Source of the DNA: Stutzerimonas stutzeri
Lineage (GTDB): Bacteria; Pseudomonadota; Gammaproteobacteria; Pseudomonadales; Pseudomonadaceae
Direction of reading: 5' to 3'
DNA: 43,736 nt
NCBI RefSeq assembly: GCF_000935215.1
Contig: NZ_JXXD01000113.1
Coordinates: 1 to 43,736 of the forward strand
The position numbers were made by a program, and so were the translations under genes. The notes under the pieces were generated by a model, which made no database searches, was not told where the DNA came from, and saw only the letters and a list, made by a program, of their open reading frames with translations. This document shows positions 1 to 7,168 of this stretch, piece after piece. Position 1 is the stretch's first letter; the number at the start of each line of letters is the position of its first letter.

Positions 1-10
1 AAAAGAGCGT

Positions 11-28
11 GGTGGGCTGAAGCCCACC
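11..28. repeat. Short dispersed inverted repeat, copy 1
   Basis: A perfect inverted repeat, GGTGGGCT-GA-AGCCCACC, lies downstream of the pcaD stop codon. A near copy is at 1094-1111, downstream of pcaF. The 8-bp arms with a 2-nt centre could form a hairpin on either strand. Both copies sit just after the end of a minus-strand gene, which suggests a small dispersed intergenic palindrome that may also end transcription. The rest of bases 1-109 shows no gene. Confidence 0.55.
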
Positions 29-109
29 CTGCCGAAGAGAGCACTAGAGTGGACCACGCTCGATTCGCGGTTGGGTTAGAGGCTTCGGCCAATGTGGCTT
101 TTACACCGG

Positions 110-904
110 TCACGCTTGGCTACGAAGGAACGCTAGCACGCCGCGGGTGAAGTTTTCGCCTGCCTCGACATTCGACAAATGCGCGACTTCGAACACCACC
201 AATTGCGCGTCAGCGATGCGTTGCTGTATGAACTCACCGTGTTCTATGGTCGTGACCGGGTCCTGACCGCCGCACACCACCAGGGTCGGAGCTTTGATTG
301 TGCCAAGTTCTTCGCGGAAGTCAGCATCGCGCACGGCGGCGCAGTTGGCGGCGTAGCCTTCTGGCGAGGTGGCGACGATCATGTCGGCGATACGGGTGGC
401 GGCTTGCGGCTCACGCTGGCTGAAGGCTGGAGTGAACCAGCGACTGATGGCCGCGTCGCGCATCTCGGCCATGGCCTGTTGCTGGCCCTTTAGGACAGTT
501 TCGATACGCTCGTTCCAGACTTGATCGCTGCCAATCTTCGCCCCAGTGTTACACAGCACCAGCCCCTGCAGCCGGTCGCTGGCATTGATTCCGAGCCACT
601 GGCCAATCAGCCCGCCCATGGACAGGCCGCAGAAGGAGAAGCGCTCGATGCCCAGTGCATCGAGCAGGGCCAGCACATCCCTTCCCAGCCGCTCGATACT
701 GTAGGGCGCCTCGGTGACGCTCGACTCGCCGTGGCCGCGCGTATCGTAGCGTAGCACTCGAAAATGCTCTGAAAATGCGGGAATCTGCTCGTCCCACATG
801 CCCAGACTGGTACCCAGAGAGTTGGACAGCACCAGCACAGGCGCGTTATCCGCGCCGTCAAATCGGTAGTTCAGGCAGGTATCAGCCAGTTTCACGGTTG
901 GCAT
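110..904 (-). CDS. pcaD: 3-oxoadipate enol-lactonase (PcaD)
   Basis: Cytoplasmic alpha/beta-hydrolase that opens beta-ketoadipate enol-lactone to beta-ketoadipate in the protocatechuate/catechol pathway. From the chosen start it has 264 residues, the usual length. The nucleophile is S95 in GLSMGG, with the likely acid D215 (GGQDP) and base H242 (VAHLS). An oxyanion-side SNSLGT segment is near residue 28. I chose the ATG at 904 because GAGG lies 6 nt upstream; in-frame starts at 910 and 967 have no such site. It follows pcaF after 231 bp containing a palindromic repeat, so it may be separately transcribed. pcaB, pcaC and a transporter gene are not next to it. Confidence 0.93.
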   Translation of the reverse strand: MPTVKLADTCLNYRFDGADNAPVLVLSNSLGTSLGMWDEQIPAFSEHFRVLRYDTRGHGESSVTEAPYSIERLGRDVLALLDALGIERFSFCGLSMGGLIGQWLGINASDRLQGLVLCNTGAKIGSDQVWNERIETVLKGQQQAMAEMRDAAISRWFTPAFSQREPQAATRIADMIVATSPEGYAANCAAVRDADFREELGTIKAPTLVVCGGQDPVTTIEHGEFIQQRIADAQLVVFEVAHLSNVEAGENFTRGVLAFLRSQA

Positions 905-1093
905 GGTCATCCTCGTTCGTTGAGGGAATGGCGTCGGCCATGGCGCGCTCGTTTCTGCGGCGCGCATGGCTCAAGTTAAAGGCCGGCACAGCTCAGCGCG
1001 ACTTTTCGGCTTACAACCAGCGCCTTTTGCAGTTCGAAACGTAGCCGGACCTTGGCAGTTCGCCAGCCGTTTACGCCCGGGCGGTAAGCCAGT

Positions 1094-1111
1094 GGTGGGT
1101 TGAAGCCCATC
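1094..1111. repeat. Short dispersed inverted repeat, copy 2
   Basis: GGTGGGTT-GA-AGCCCATC is a slightly degenerate copy of the palindrome at 11-28 and pairs with G-U or mismatched positions. It lies 25 bp downstream of the pcaF stop codon on the minus-strand side. The similarity includes the GA centre and the flanking cctac/ccctg, which points to a repeated element and not two independent terminators. Confidence 0.5.
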
Positions 1112-1135
1112 CTACGGGTCAGTGATGGAACCGAA

Positions 1136-2341
1136 TCAGATCCTTTCCACCACTATTGCCAGGCCCTGCCCTACGCCGACGCACATGGTCGCTAGACCGA
1201 GACGGCCGCCGGTTTTCTCCAGCTGGTGAACAGTCGTCAACACCAGTCGAGCGCCGCTCATGCCAAGCGGATGTCCCAAGGCGATGGCGCCGCCGTTGGG
1301 ATTCACCATAGGACTGTCATCCGGCAGGCCGAGATCGCGGGTCACGGCCAGGCCCTGCGCGGCGAAGGCTTCGTTGAGCTCTACTACGTCGAAATCGCTT
1401 ACCGCAACATTCAGGCGTTCGCACAGCTTGCGCACCGCCGGCACGGGGCCATACCCCATAATGCGCGGTGCGACGCCGGCGCTGGCCATGCCAAGCACCT
1501 TGGCGCGGGGCTTTAGGCCGTACTTCTGCACCGCTTCGGCGCTGGCGAGGATCATCGCCGCCGCGCCGTCGTTGACGCCCGAGGCGTTGCCGGCGGTGAC
1601 GGTCTTGTCAGGGCCGTTGACCGGCTTGAGCTTGGCCAGCACCTCGGCCGTTGTAGCGGCGCGCGGGTGCTCGTCGGTATCGACTACCGTTTCGCTTTTC
1701 TTTCCCTTAATCACCACCGGAACGATTTCTTCGGCAAAGAACCCGCTCTGTTGAGCTACCGCCGCTCGCTGCTGGCTACGCAGCGCGAAAGCATCCTGAT
1801 CGGAGCGGCTGATCTGCCACTCATCGGCGACGTTGTCGGCGGTCTGCGGCATGGCATCCACGCCATACATTTCCTTCATCTTCGGATTGATGAAGCGCCA
1901 GCCAATGGTGGTGTCCTCAATCTTCTGGGTGCGACCGAACGCCGTATCGGCCTTGCCCATCACATAGGGCGCGCGGGACATGGACTCGACGCCGCCGGCA
2001 ATCGCCAGCTCCATTTCACCGCAGGCGATAGCACGAAACGCGGTGCCCACGGCATCCATACCCGAAGCGCACAGGCGGTTTAGGGTCACGCCCGGTATCG
2101 TGTCCGGCAGGCCGGCGAGCAGCGCGGCCATGCGCGCGACATTGCGGTTGTCCTCCCCAGCCTGGTTGGCGCTGCCCATGAACACTTCATCAATAGCCGC
2201 AGGATCGAGCTGCGGATTACGTTCCAGCAGCGCCCGCAACGGGATCGCAGCCAGGTCGTCAGCGCGTACGGCTGCCAGCGCACCGCCGAAGCGGCCGATC
2301 GGTGTGCGGACGGCGTCGCAGATGTATACGTCGCGAGTCAT
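1136..2341 (-). CDS. pcaF: Beta-ketoadipyl-CoA thiolase (PcaF)
   Basis: Thiolase that cleaves beta-ketoadipyl-CoA with CoA to succinyl-CoA and acetyl-CoA, the last step of the pathway. The 401 residues match the family. The acylated cysteine is C91 in [10 protein letters not shown]; the C-terminal catalytic motifs GHPLGMSG and CVGVGQG are present, and NEAFA carries the active-site asparagine loop. The start codon overlaps the pcaJ stop by 4 nt (ATGA) and a GGAGAGGA ribosome site precedes it, so pcaJ and pcaF are translationally coupled. A generic acetyl-CoA acyltransferase is the alternative, but the pcaIJ context favours PcaF. Confidence 0.95.
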   Translation of the reverse strand: MTRDVYICDAVRTPIGRFGGALAAVRADDLAAIPLRALLERNPQLDPAAIDEVFMGSANQAGEDNRNVARMAALLAGLPDTIPGVTLNRLCASGMDAVGTAFRAIACGEMELAIAGGVESMSRAPYVMGKADTAFGRTQKIEDTTIGWRFINPKMKEMYGVDAMPQTADNVADEWQISRSDQDAFALRSQQRAAVAQQSGFFAEEIVPVVIKGKKSETVVDTDEHPRAATTAEVLAKLKPVNGPDKTVTAGNASGVNDGAAAMILASAEAVQKYGLKPRAKVLGMASAGVAPRIMGYGPVPAVRKLCERLNVAVSDFDVVELNEAFAAQGLAVTRDLGLPDDSPMVNPNGGAIALGHPLGMSGARLVLTTVHQLEKTGGRLGLATMCVGVGQGLAIVVERI

Positions 2342-3120
2342 TCCTCTCCCCCTTGCTGGCCATGAGCGGCAGCGGTTCGGGCCTCCAGCGCGCGCAGCGC
2401 TTGCAGCTCATCGACGCGAGGCGCTTCGGTAGTTCCAAGCGTTTCGGCGAAGCGGAGTGCCCAGCCTGTGTTCGCCACCACCTGCTCGCGGGTCACGCCC
2501 GGATGCAGCGCGGTGACGATGAATTCGTTGGTGCCTTCTTCCGGTTCCATGATGCACAGATCGGTAATGATCGCCATCGGGCCCTTGCCAGGGAGGCCCA
2601 ACTGCTTGCGGTGATCGCCGCCCTCACCGAAACCGACCGAGGTGATGAAAGCCAACTTGTCGACGAAGGTGCGATGCGACTGCTTGAGGATGATCAGGAC
2701 TTGCTTGGCGCTACCGGCGATCTCCGGTGCGCCGCCGGCACCTGGCAGGCGCACCTTGGGCTGGTGGTAGTCACCGATCACCGTGGTGTTGATGTTGCCG
2801 TACTTGTCCACCTGCGCGGCGCCGAGAAAGCCGACGTCGATGCGCCCGCCCTGCAGCCAGTAGCGGAAGATTTCGCCAGTCGGCACCACCGTGTCGGCAG
2901 TTTCGGCCAGCTCGCCGTCACCGATGGACAGCGGCAGCACCGAAGGCTTGGCGCCGATCGGGCCGGATTCGTAGATCAGCACCACTTCCGGGGCGTGGGT
3001 CAGGCGGGCCAGGTTGGCGGCCTTGGACGGCAGGCCGATGCCGACGAAGCAGACACTGCCATTGCCCAGCCGACGGGCCGCGGCGACGGTCATCATTTCG
3101 TTTGTGTTGTAGGAACTCAT
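2338..3120 (-). CDS. pcaJ: 3-oxoadipate CoA-transferase subunit B (PcaJ/CatJ)
   Basis: Beta subunit of succinyl-CoA:3-oxoadipate CoA-transferase, which activates beta-ketoadipate before thiolysis. The active-site glutamate lies in the ESGPIG motif near residue 51, typical of family I CoA-transferase small subunits. The ATG at 3120 overlaps the pcaI TGA by one base (TGATG) and has GGAGG 8 nt upstream; a TTG one codon earlier is less likely. At 260 residues it belongs to the longer CatJ-like form rather than the P. putida PcaJ of about 213 residues (recalled). It is coupled on both sides, to pcaI and pcaF. Confidence 0.93.
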   Translation of the reverse strand: MSSYNTNEMMTVAAARRLGNGSVCFVGIGLPSKAANLARLTHAPEVVLIYESGPIGAKPSVLPLSIGDGELAETADTVVPTGEIFRYWLQGGRIDVGFLGAAQVDKYGNINTTVIGDYHQPKVRLPGAGGAPEIAGSAKQVLIILKQSHRTFVDKLAFITSVGFGEGGDHRKQLGLPGKGPMAIITDLCIMEPEEGTNEFIVTALHPGVTREQVVANTGWALRFAETLGTTEAPRVDELQALRALEARTAAAHGQQGGEE

Positions 3121-3974
3121 CAATTGGCCTCCTGCTGGGCGAGCTTCGCGCGATAGGCGGCGAAGTCGGCGGTGCCGCGAATGTAGGTGTCGATCCAGGC
3201 GCTGAACGCCTCGCGGTCACGGGCGATCGGGTCCCAGGCCTGGTAGAAACGGTTGTCTCGCTCGTAGTAGCCATGCGCGTAGGACGGGTGCGCGCCACCC
3301 GGCACCAGGCACACCGCGCTCAGGGCCCAGGTCGGCAGCACGCAGGCGTTCATCGGCGTCTGGAGGTCATCGACGATCTCTTCAACGGTGACGATGCAGC
3401 GCTTGGCTGCCAGGGCGGCTTCCTTCTGCACACCAAGAATGCCCTGGATCAGCACGTTGCCCTTGCGATCGGCCTTCTGCGCGTGGATCACGGTGACGTC
3501 CGGGCGCACGCTGGGCACGGCCGCCAGCACTTCCCCGGTGAACGGGCAGGTGACCGACTTTATCAGCGGATTGACTTTGGGCAGGTCGGAGCCGCCATAG
3601 GCACGCAGCACCGCAAACGGCAGACCAGAGGCGCCGGCGACGTAGGCATTGGCGAGGTCGGCATGGCTGTGCTCCTCGATCTCCAGCGGCTGCGGCCAGC
3701 CCTTCTCCACCGCATCACGCAGACGATGCAGCGAGCCGACGCCGGGATTGCCGCCCCAGGAGAAGATCAGCTTCTTCGCGCAACCGGCACCGATCAGCAG
3801 GTCGTAGACCAGGTCCGGTGTCATGCGCACCAGGGTCAGGTCCTTGCGCCCCTGGCGCACGATTTCATGGGCGGCTGCGGTGGGAATCAGGTGGGTAAAG
3901 CCTTCCAGGGCGACGGTGTCGCCATCCTGGACGAAGCGCTCGACCGCTTCGCGGAGCGAGAGGAATTCAGCCAT
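3120..3974 (-). CDS. pcaI: 3-oxoadipate CoA-transferase subunit A (PcaI/CatI)
   Basis: Alpha subunit partner of PcaJ. It starts MAEFLSLREAVERFVQDGD and carries the glycine-rich segment FSWGGNPGVGS near residue 75, as in glutaconate CoA-transferase-like alpha subunits. The 284 residues fit the long CatI/PA0226-like type, not the 231-residue P. putida PcaI (recalled lengths). The ATG at 3974 matches the family N-terminus; the upstream ribosome site is weak, and a longer frame back to 4064 would run through the operator. First gene of pcaIJF; the paired PcaR-like sites at 4052-4082 lie about 80-110 bp upstream. Confidence 0.92.
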   Translation of the reverse strand: MAEFLSLREAVERFVQDGDTVALEGFTHLIPTAAAHEIVRQGRKDLTLVRMTPDLVYDLLIGAGCAKKLIFSWGGNPGVGSLHRLRDAVEKGWPQPLEIEEHSHADLANAYVAGASGLPFAVLRAYGGSDLPKVNPLIKSVTCPFTGEVLAAVPSVRPDVTVIHAQKADRKGNVLIQGILGVQKEAALAAKRCIVTVEEIVDDLQTPMNACVLPTWALSAVCLVPGGAHPSYAHGYYERDNRFYQAWDPIARDREAFSAWIDTYIRGTADFAAYRAKLAQQEAN

Positions 3975-4051
3975 GAGTCGGATCTCGTGTTGTTTTCTGT
4001 ACGCCGATTGCGTTGTGAAAACGTTAACGGTCCATCCCCAGCCAAACAATC

Positions 4052-4082
4052 CGATAATCGACATAACGTTCGATTATCGAAC
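4052..4082. promoter_or_regulatory. Paired PcaR-like operator upstream of pcaI
   Basis: Two inverted half-sites, CGATAATCGA (4052-4061) and TCGATTATCG (4070-4079), are separated by 8 bp. On the pcaI-sense strand the upstream copy extends to GTTCGATAATCGAAC (4068-4082), a perfect 15-bp palindrome. It differs by only two bases from the P. putida PcaR recognition sequence as I remember it (GTTCGATAATCGCAC). Two sites about two helical turns apart fit published binding of PcaR to both -35 and -10 regions. No footprint can be seen from sequence alone. Confidence 0.75.
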
Positions 4083-4176
4083 AACTTAAGCACCGTTCCA
4101 TTGTGATGAACAACGCCGACTCAGCGCGCGAATCCACCTAGAGCACCGTAGTCGCCGATGGTCGCGAGAGCTTCGA

Positions 4177-5019
4177 TCAATGGAACAGCCGCGTGCTCAA
4201 TTCGCGGCTGGCCTCCAGCAGCACGGGCAGGAATCGGGTCTCCAGCTCCTGACGCGAGACGCGCCCGGCATGGGTGCCGACGTTCAGCGCGGCCAGCACC
4301 TGGCCGGCGGAATCCTTGAGTGGAACGGCCAACGAACGCAGGCCCATTTCCAGCTCCTGATCGATGATGACCCAACCCTGCTGGCGAATCTCGGCGATGT
4401 TGTCGCGCAGCGCCTCCGGGCTGTGCAAGGTACGGCTGGTCTTTACCTGCAGGTCGGCTCGCCCCAGGTAGTCGTCGAGCGCCGCGTCATCCAGCGCCGC
4501 CAGCAAGATGCGGCCCATCGACGTGCAATAGGCAGGCAGCCGACTGCCCACCGACAGATCTACCGAGATGAGCCGCTGAGGGGTGGCCGAACGCGCCACA
4601 TAGAGCACCTCATCACCCTCCAGCGTCGCCATCGAACAGGCTTCGTGAAGCTGCTCGCTGAGGCGGTCGAGAATCGGCTGCGCGGTAACTGCCAGCGGCG
4701 TGGACGACAGATAGGCGTGACCGAGGGTCAGCACCTTGGGCAACAGCGAATAGGTGCGCCCGTCGGTGGTGACGTAGCCAAGTTTCATCAGGGTATGCAG
4801 GCAGCGGCGCACCGCGGCGCGGGGGATCTCTGTGCGGTGGCTGATCTGCGCGATGGTCAAGTGGCGCTTCCGCTCCTGGAACGCATGAATCACAGCCAAC
4901 CCGCGCGCCAGCGAAGTCATGAAGTTGGGATCGCCGGTTAGCGCCTCGATGCGTTTGGCGGGAGACGCGACGATGGGCGGCGCCATCGGTGGCTGAAGAG
5001 CTCGTGAATCATCGGTCAT
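4177..5019 (-). CDS. pcaR: IclR-family regulator PcaR
   Basis: Transcription factor of the IclR family that responds to beta-ketoadipate and activates pcaIJ and other pca genes. The N-terminal winged helix-turn-helix spans roughly residues 30-95 (LTIAQISHRTEIPRAAVRRC), followed by the IclR effector domain with YCTSMGRILLAAL and the C-terminal SLAVPLKDSAG segment. I chose the ATG at 5019, giving 280 residues; starts at 5043 or 5130 are possible in frame, but the latter would run across the palindrome at 5047-5078. It lies just upstream of pcaIJF on the same strand, separated by a 202-bp regulatory region. Confidence 0.88.
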   Translation of the reverse strand: MTDDSRALQPPMAPPIVASPAKRIEALTGDPNFMTSLARGLAVIHAFQERKRHLTIAQISHRTEIPRAAVRRCLHTLMKLGYVTTDGRTYSLLPKVLTLGHAYLSSTPLAVTAQPILDRLSEQLHEACSMATLEGDEVLYVARSATPQRLISVDLSVGSRLPAYCTSMGRILLAALDDAALDDYLGRADLQVKTSRTLHSPEALRDNIAEIRQQGWVIIDQELEMGLRSLAVPLKDSAGQVLAALNVGTHAGRVSRQELETRFLPVLLEASRELSTRLFH

Positions 5020-5046
5020 GCAGGACACCCCGGACGCTGACATCGG

Positions 5047-5078
5047 GGCGATTATCGGTGCATCAGCCGATAATCGCC
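5047..5078. promoter_or_regulatory. PcaR-like operator upstream of pcaR
   Basis: A perfect inverted repeat has 12-bp arms (5047-5058 and 5067-5078) and an 8-bp spacer. Its core CGATTATCG/CGATAATCG is the same half-site pair and the same 8-bp spacing as the pcaI operator. It lies 28-59 bp upstream of the pcaR start, a position fit for autoregulation. That PcaR is the binder is inferred from the shared motif. Confidence 0.7.
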
Positions 5079-5226
5079 AGCGCTGCACCTGGCCGGCGAC
5101 GGAGAAGATGCCAGCCCGCCACAAGGGCATTTGGCGGGCGTTTACCTATGCGGCAATGCCACAGCGTAAAGGGGAAGTCAGAGCCGAGTCAGGCCACGGC
5201 TCACTCTCGGCGGCAGCGCCGGCCCG

Positions 5227-5592
5227 CTACCACTGGCGGCGGCGATCGTGATGCTGCTGGGACTTAGCCGGCCGGTAGCTCCTGTGTTGAACCGGGTGGC
5301 GCACGGCGTTCTTGTAGTGACGGTCACCGCCCTGACTGTAGTGCCGGGAAGGCTGGTCGTGACGATGACTCCGATGCTGTTCGTAGCGCTCGTGCCGAAC
5401 CACCGGTGGCGGAGCGTGGCGTGGGTAATCGGAACGGTCGTATCGGTAATGGCGGGCTGGATAGCTGTCGTAGCGATACTCGCGGTATTCGCCGTGGTAA
5501 TAGGGGCGGTGATAACCGTGGCCGACGTACTCATGCACGGTACAGCCGCTCAGCGTGATCAGCCCGAGAAACAACACGAGAAGACGTGACAT
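5227..5592 (-). CDS. Small His/Tyr/Arg-rich lipoprotein
   Basis: Predicted lipoprotein of 121 residues with unknown function. MSRLLVLFLGLITLSGC is a classical lipoprotein signal with lipobox LSGC and modified cysteine C17. The mature part is almost entirely low-complexity, very rich in H, Y and R (HGYHRPYYHGEYREYRYDSY), with no recognisable domain, and is very basic. GGAG lies 7 nt before the ATG. His and Tyr clusters could bind metal ions, and Arg could bind polyanions; both are guesses. The two small lipoprotein genes upstream on the same strand end 68 bp away, so co-transcription is possible. Confidence 0.75.
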   Translation of the reverse strand: MSRLLVLFLGLITLSGCTVHEYVGHGYHRPYYHGEYREYRYDSYPARHYRYDRSDYPRHAPPPVVRHERYEQHRSHRHDQPSRHYSQGGDRHYKNAVRHPVQHRSYRPAKSQQHHDRRRQW

Positions 5593-5660
5593 AGATGACT
5601 CCAGAGACAGGCAAGGCCTAGTCGGCCTTGCCTGAGCGTGAGCAGCCGGCGCCTGGCGCC

Positions 5661-5810
5661 TCAGCAGTTACCCTTCTTGGCCTGACCTGGTGGGCAATGC
5701 GGAGGCCCGCCGCCGCCATCACCGATATCGATGCCGATGCCCGGTAGACGCAGGCTGCATCCGGACATCAGGAGGGCTACCAGTACGACTACAAGAAGAC
5801 GAGCGCTCAT
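5661..5810 (-). CDS. Tiny lipoprotein with CPPG-x3-KGNC tail, copy 2
   Basis: A 49-residue predicted lipoprotein. The signal segment MSARLLVVVLVALLMSGC ends in lipobox MSGC (C18). The mature peptide is only about 32 residues, with a Gly/Asp-rich linker (GIGIDIGDGGGG) and the C-terminus CPPGQAKKGNC. The ATG overlaps the stop of the upstream paralogue by one base (TGATG), so translation is coupled; a GGAAA-type ribosome site lies farther back. The two tail cysteines could form a disulfide in the periplasm. CPPGQAKK-like motifs occur in some RcnB-like proteins (recalled), but no function can be assigned. Confidence 0.75.
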   Translation of the reverse strand: MSARLLVVVLVALLMSGCSLRLPGIGIDIGDGGGGPPHCPPGQAKKGNC

Positions 5811-5989
5811 CAGCAGTTTCCTTTCATCCGATGTCCCGGCGGACAGAACCCGCCACCATGACCGTGACCACCGATGTCCAGCCGTACCGCATCGGCATCG
5901 CCGACCCGCGCATGTACACCTGGGGCATTGATGCTGCATCCGGCCAAGCCGAGCGCCATGCCGAGCAATACCACCTTCCAGTAATTCAT
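5810..5989 (-). CDS. Tiny lipoprotein with CPPG-x3-KGNC tail, copy 1
   Basis: A 59-residue predicted lipoprotein that begins MNYWKVVLLGMALGLAGC, with lipobox LAGC (C18). The mature part has a short VRLDIGGHGHGGG linker and ends CPPGHRMKGNC. The layout is the same as in the downstream gene (signal, acidic/Gly linker, CPPG-x3-KGNC), which makes the two paralogues. AGGA lies 9 nt before the ATG. An AlgU-type promoter candidate lies about 75 bp upstream. The pair is probably a dicistronic unit, possibly running into the His/Tyr-rich lipoprotein gene. Confidence 0.75.
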   Translation of the reverse strand: MNYWKVVLLGMALGLAGCSINAPGVHARVGDADAVRLDIGGHGHGGGFCPPGHRMKGNC

Positions 5990-6063
5990 CGAGATAATCC
6001 TTGATTCTCCGTAGTCGCAAGACCGTCCCGCCCCAGGACACCCGAACGCTACTGGGCGAGGAA

Positions 6064-6091
6064 TCAGACCTTCGCCGTTTCGTCCCGTTCC
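6064..6091 (-). promoter_or_regulatory. AlgU (sigma-E type) promoter candidate for the small lipoproteins
   Basis: On the minus strand, GGAACGG (6085-6091) is followed after exactly 16 bp by TCTGA (6064-6068). The AlgU/sigma-E consensus is GGAACTT, 16-17 bp, TCTGA: the GGAAC core and the -10 are exact, and two of the outer -35 bases differ. Transcription from here would leave a leader of about 70 nt before the lipoprotein start at 5989. The sigma factor gene itself is in this window (33782-34363). Confidence 0.55.
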
Positions 6092-6227
6092 TTCGTCGGT
6101 ATTAATTCTTTTCGCCGCCCAAAGGCAGGTGTACGCGACGAGTTCGAGCGAACCGAACGGGCTGCAATCGCGTCCCAACTATGACGACACTGTCTCGGAT
6201 GATCTCAATTTCGGAGCGAAAGCGAAT

Positions 6228-7043
6228 ATGAACGTGACACGTGGAGTGGTCTGGCTGGCACGCAGCGGCTACGCGGCGCGGGGCGTGGTGTACGTCATCG
6301 TCGGCTTTTTTGCGATCATGGCGGCACTCGGTTCCGGCGAAACGGTCGACACTCGCGGCGCAGTTCAGCAACTGCTCGGCCAGCCATTCGGGGCGATACT
6401 GCTCTGGCTGGTGGTAATCGGCCTGCTCGCGCACGTGGCGTGGCGGCTGACGCAGGGCATCGGTGATACCGATCGGCACGGCCATGACGCCAAGGGTCTG
6501 CTGATCCGCACGGGGTTGGTGAGCAGTGGCGTGGTCAACTTGCTGCTTGCACTGTTCACGCTGAGCATGCTGGTGAGTGGGCTGGACCGCTTCTCCGAAG
6601 GCGGCGGCGGTTCCGGAGGCGAAAGCACCGACAGCCTCATGCGTGTTCTTGGCCTGAAGCACTCTCACTGGCTGATCTGGGCGATTGCGCTGATTCCACT
6701 TGGAGTTGCCATTGCGCATCTGATCAAGGCATGGCGTGCGCATTTCGAGCGCTACTTCCAGTGCGATGAACGCACCATGCATCTGGTGCGCCCCGTTTCC
6801 CGTGTTGGGCTGGCTGCACGTGGCTGTTCCTTTCTGATCATCGCCGGACTGTTGTTCATGGGCGGTAGCCGCTACGAGCCCACCGATCCCCCCGGCCTCA
6901 AGGAAGCGCTCGAAGCGCTTCAGGGCATGCCTGCGGGTGGCGCGCTGCTGCTGGCAATCGGGGTCGGCCTGCTGGCCTTCGCTGTGTACAGCTTCGCCGA
7001 GGCACGCTGGCGGCGGATCGACTTGTCGGAAGTGACGAATTGA
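6228..7043 (+). CDS. DUF1206 inner-membrane protein
   Basis: Integral membrane protein of unknown function. From ATG 6228 it has 271 residues with about six hydrophobic segments in three similar pairs, each opening with an R-x-G-x-x-A-R-G type motif (LARSGYAARGVVY, GLAARGCSFLI), the hallmark of DUF1206. A Gly/Ser/Glu-rich loop near residue 125 separates two pairs. The frame is open back to a GTG at 6129, but the family N-terminus fits 6228; its ribosome site is weak. It is divergent from the small lipoprotein pair and convergent with putP copy 1. Confidence 0.82.
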   Translation: MNVTRGVVWLARSGYAARGVVYVIVGFFAIMAALGSGETVDTRGAVQQLLGQPFGAILLWLVVIGLLAHVAWRLTQGIGDTDRHGHDAKGLLIRTGLVSSGVVNLLLALFTLSMLVSGLDRFSEGGGGSGGESTDSLMRVLGLKHSHWLIWAIALIPLGVAIAHLIKAWRAHFERYFQCDERTMHLVRPVSRVGLAARGCSFLIIAGLLFMGGSRYEPTDPPGLKEALEALQGMPAGGALLLAIGVGLLAFAVYSFAEARWRRIDLSEVTN

Positions 7044-7130
7044 AGCCCGGACAGCATCGACGGAGAGGCCGGGCAGTGGCAAATATCGATATGGGGCGGA
7101 ACGGTTAGAACCGGGATACCGGATCCAACC

Positions 7131-7158
7131 GCAGGTCGAGCAGCCATGCTCGACCTGC
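7131..7158. terminator. Hairpin between DUF1206 gene and putP copy 1
   Basis: GCAGGTCGAGC (7131-7141) pairs perfectly with GCTCGACCTGC (7148-7158) around a 6-nt loop. It lies between two convergent genes, 11 bp past the putP stop, and could end transcription from both sides. There is no long T tract on either strand. Confidence 0.55.
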
Positions 7159-7168
7159 GCTGTGCAGA

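Noticed and set aside
5248..5589. Long plus-strand open frame with many hydrophobic residues
   Set aside because: It is antisense to the His/Tyr-rich lipoprotein gene, whose lipobox and ribosome site are clear; the hydrophobicity arises from reading complementary His/Tyr/Arg codons.
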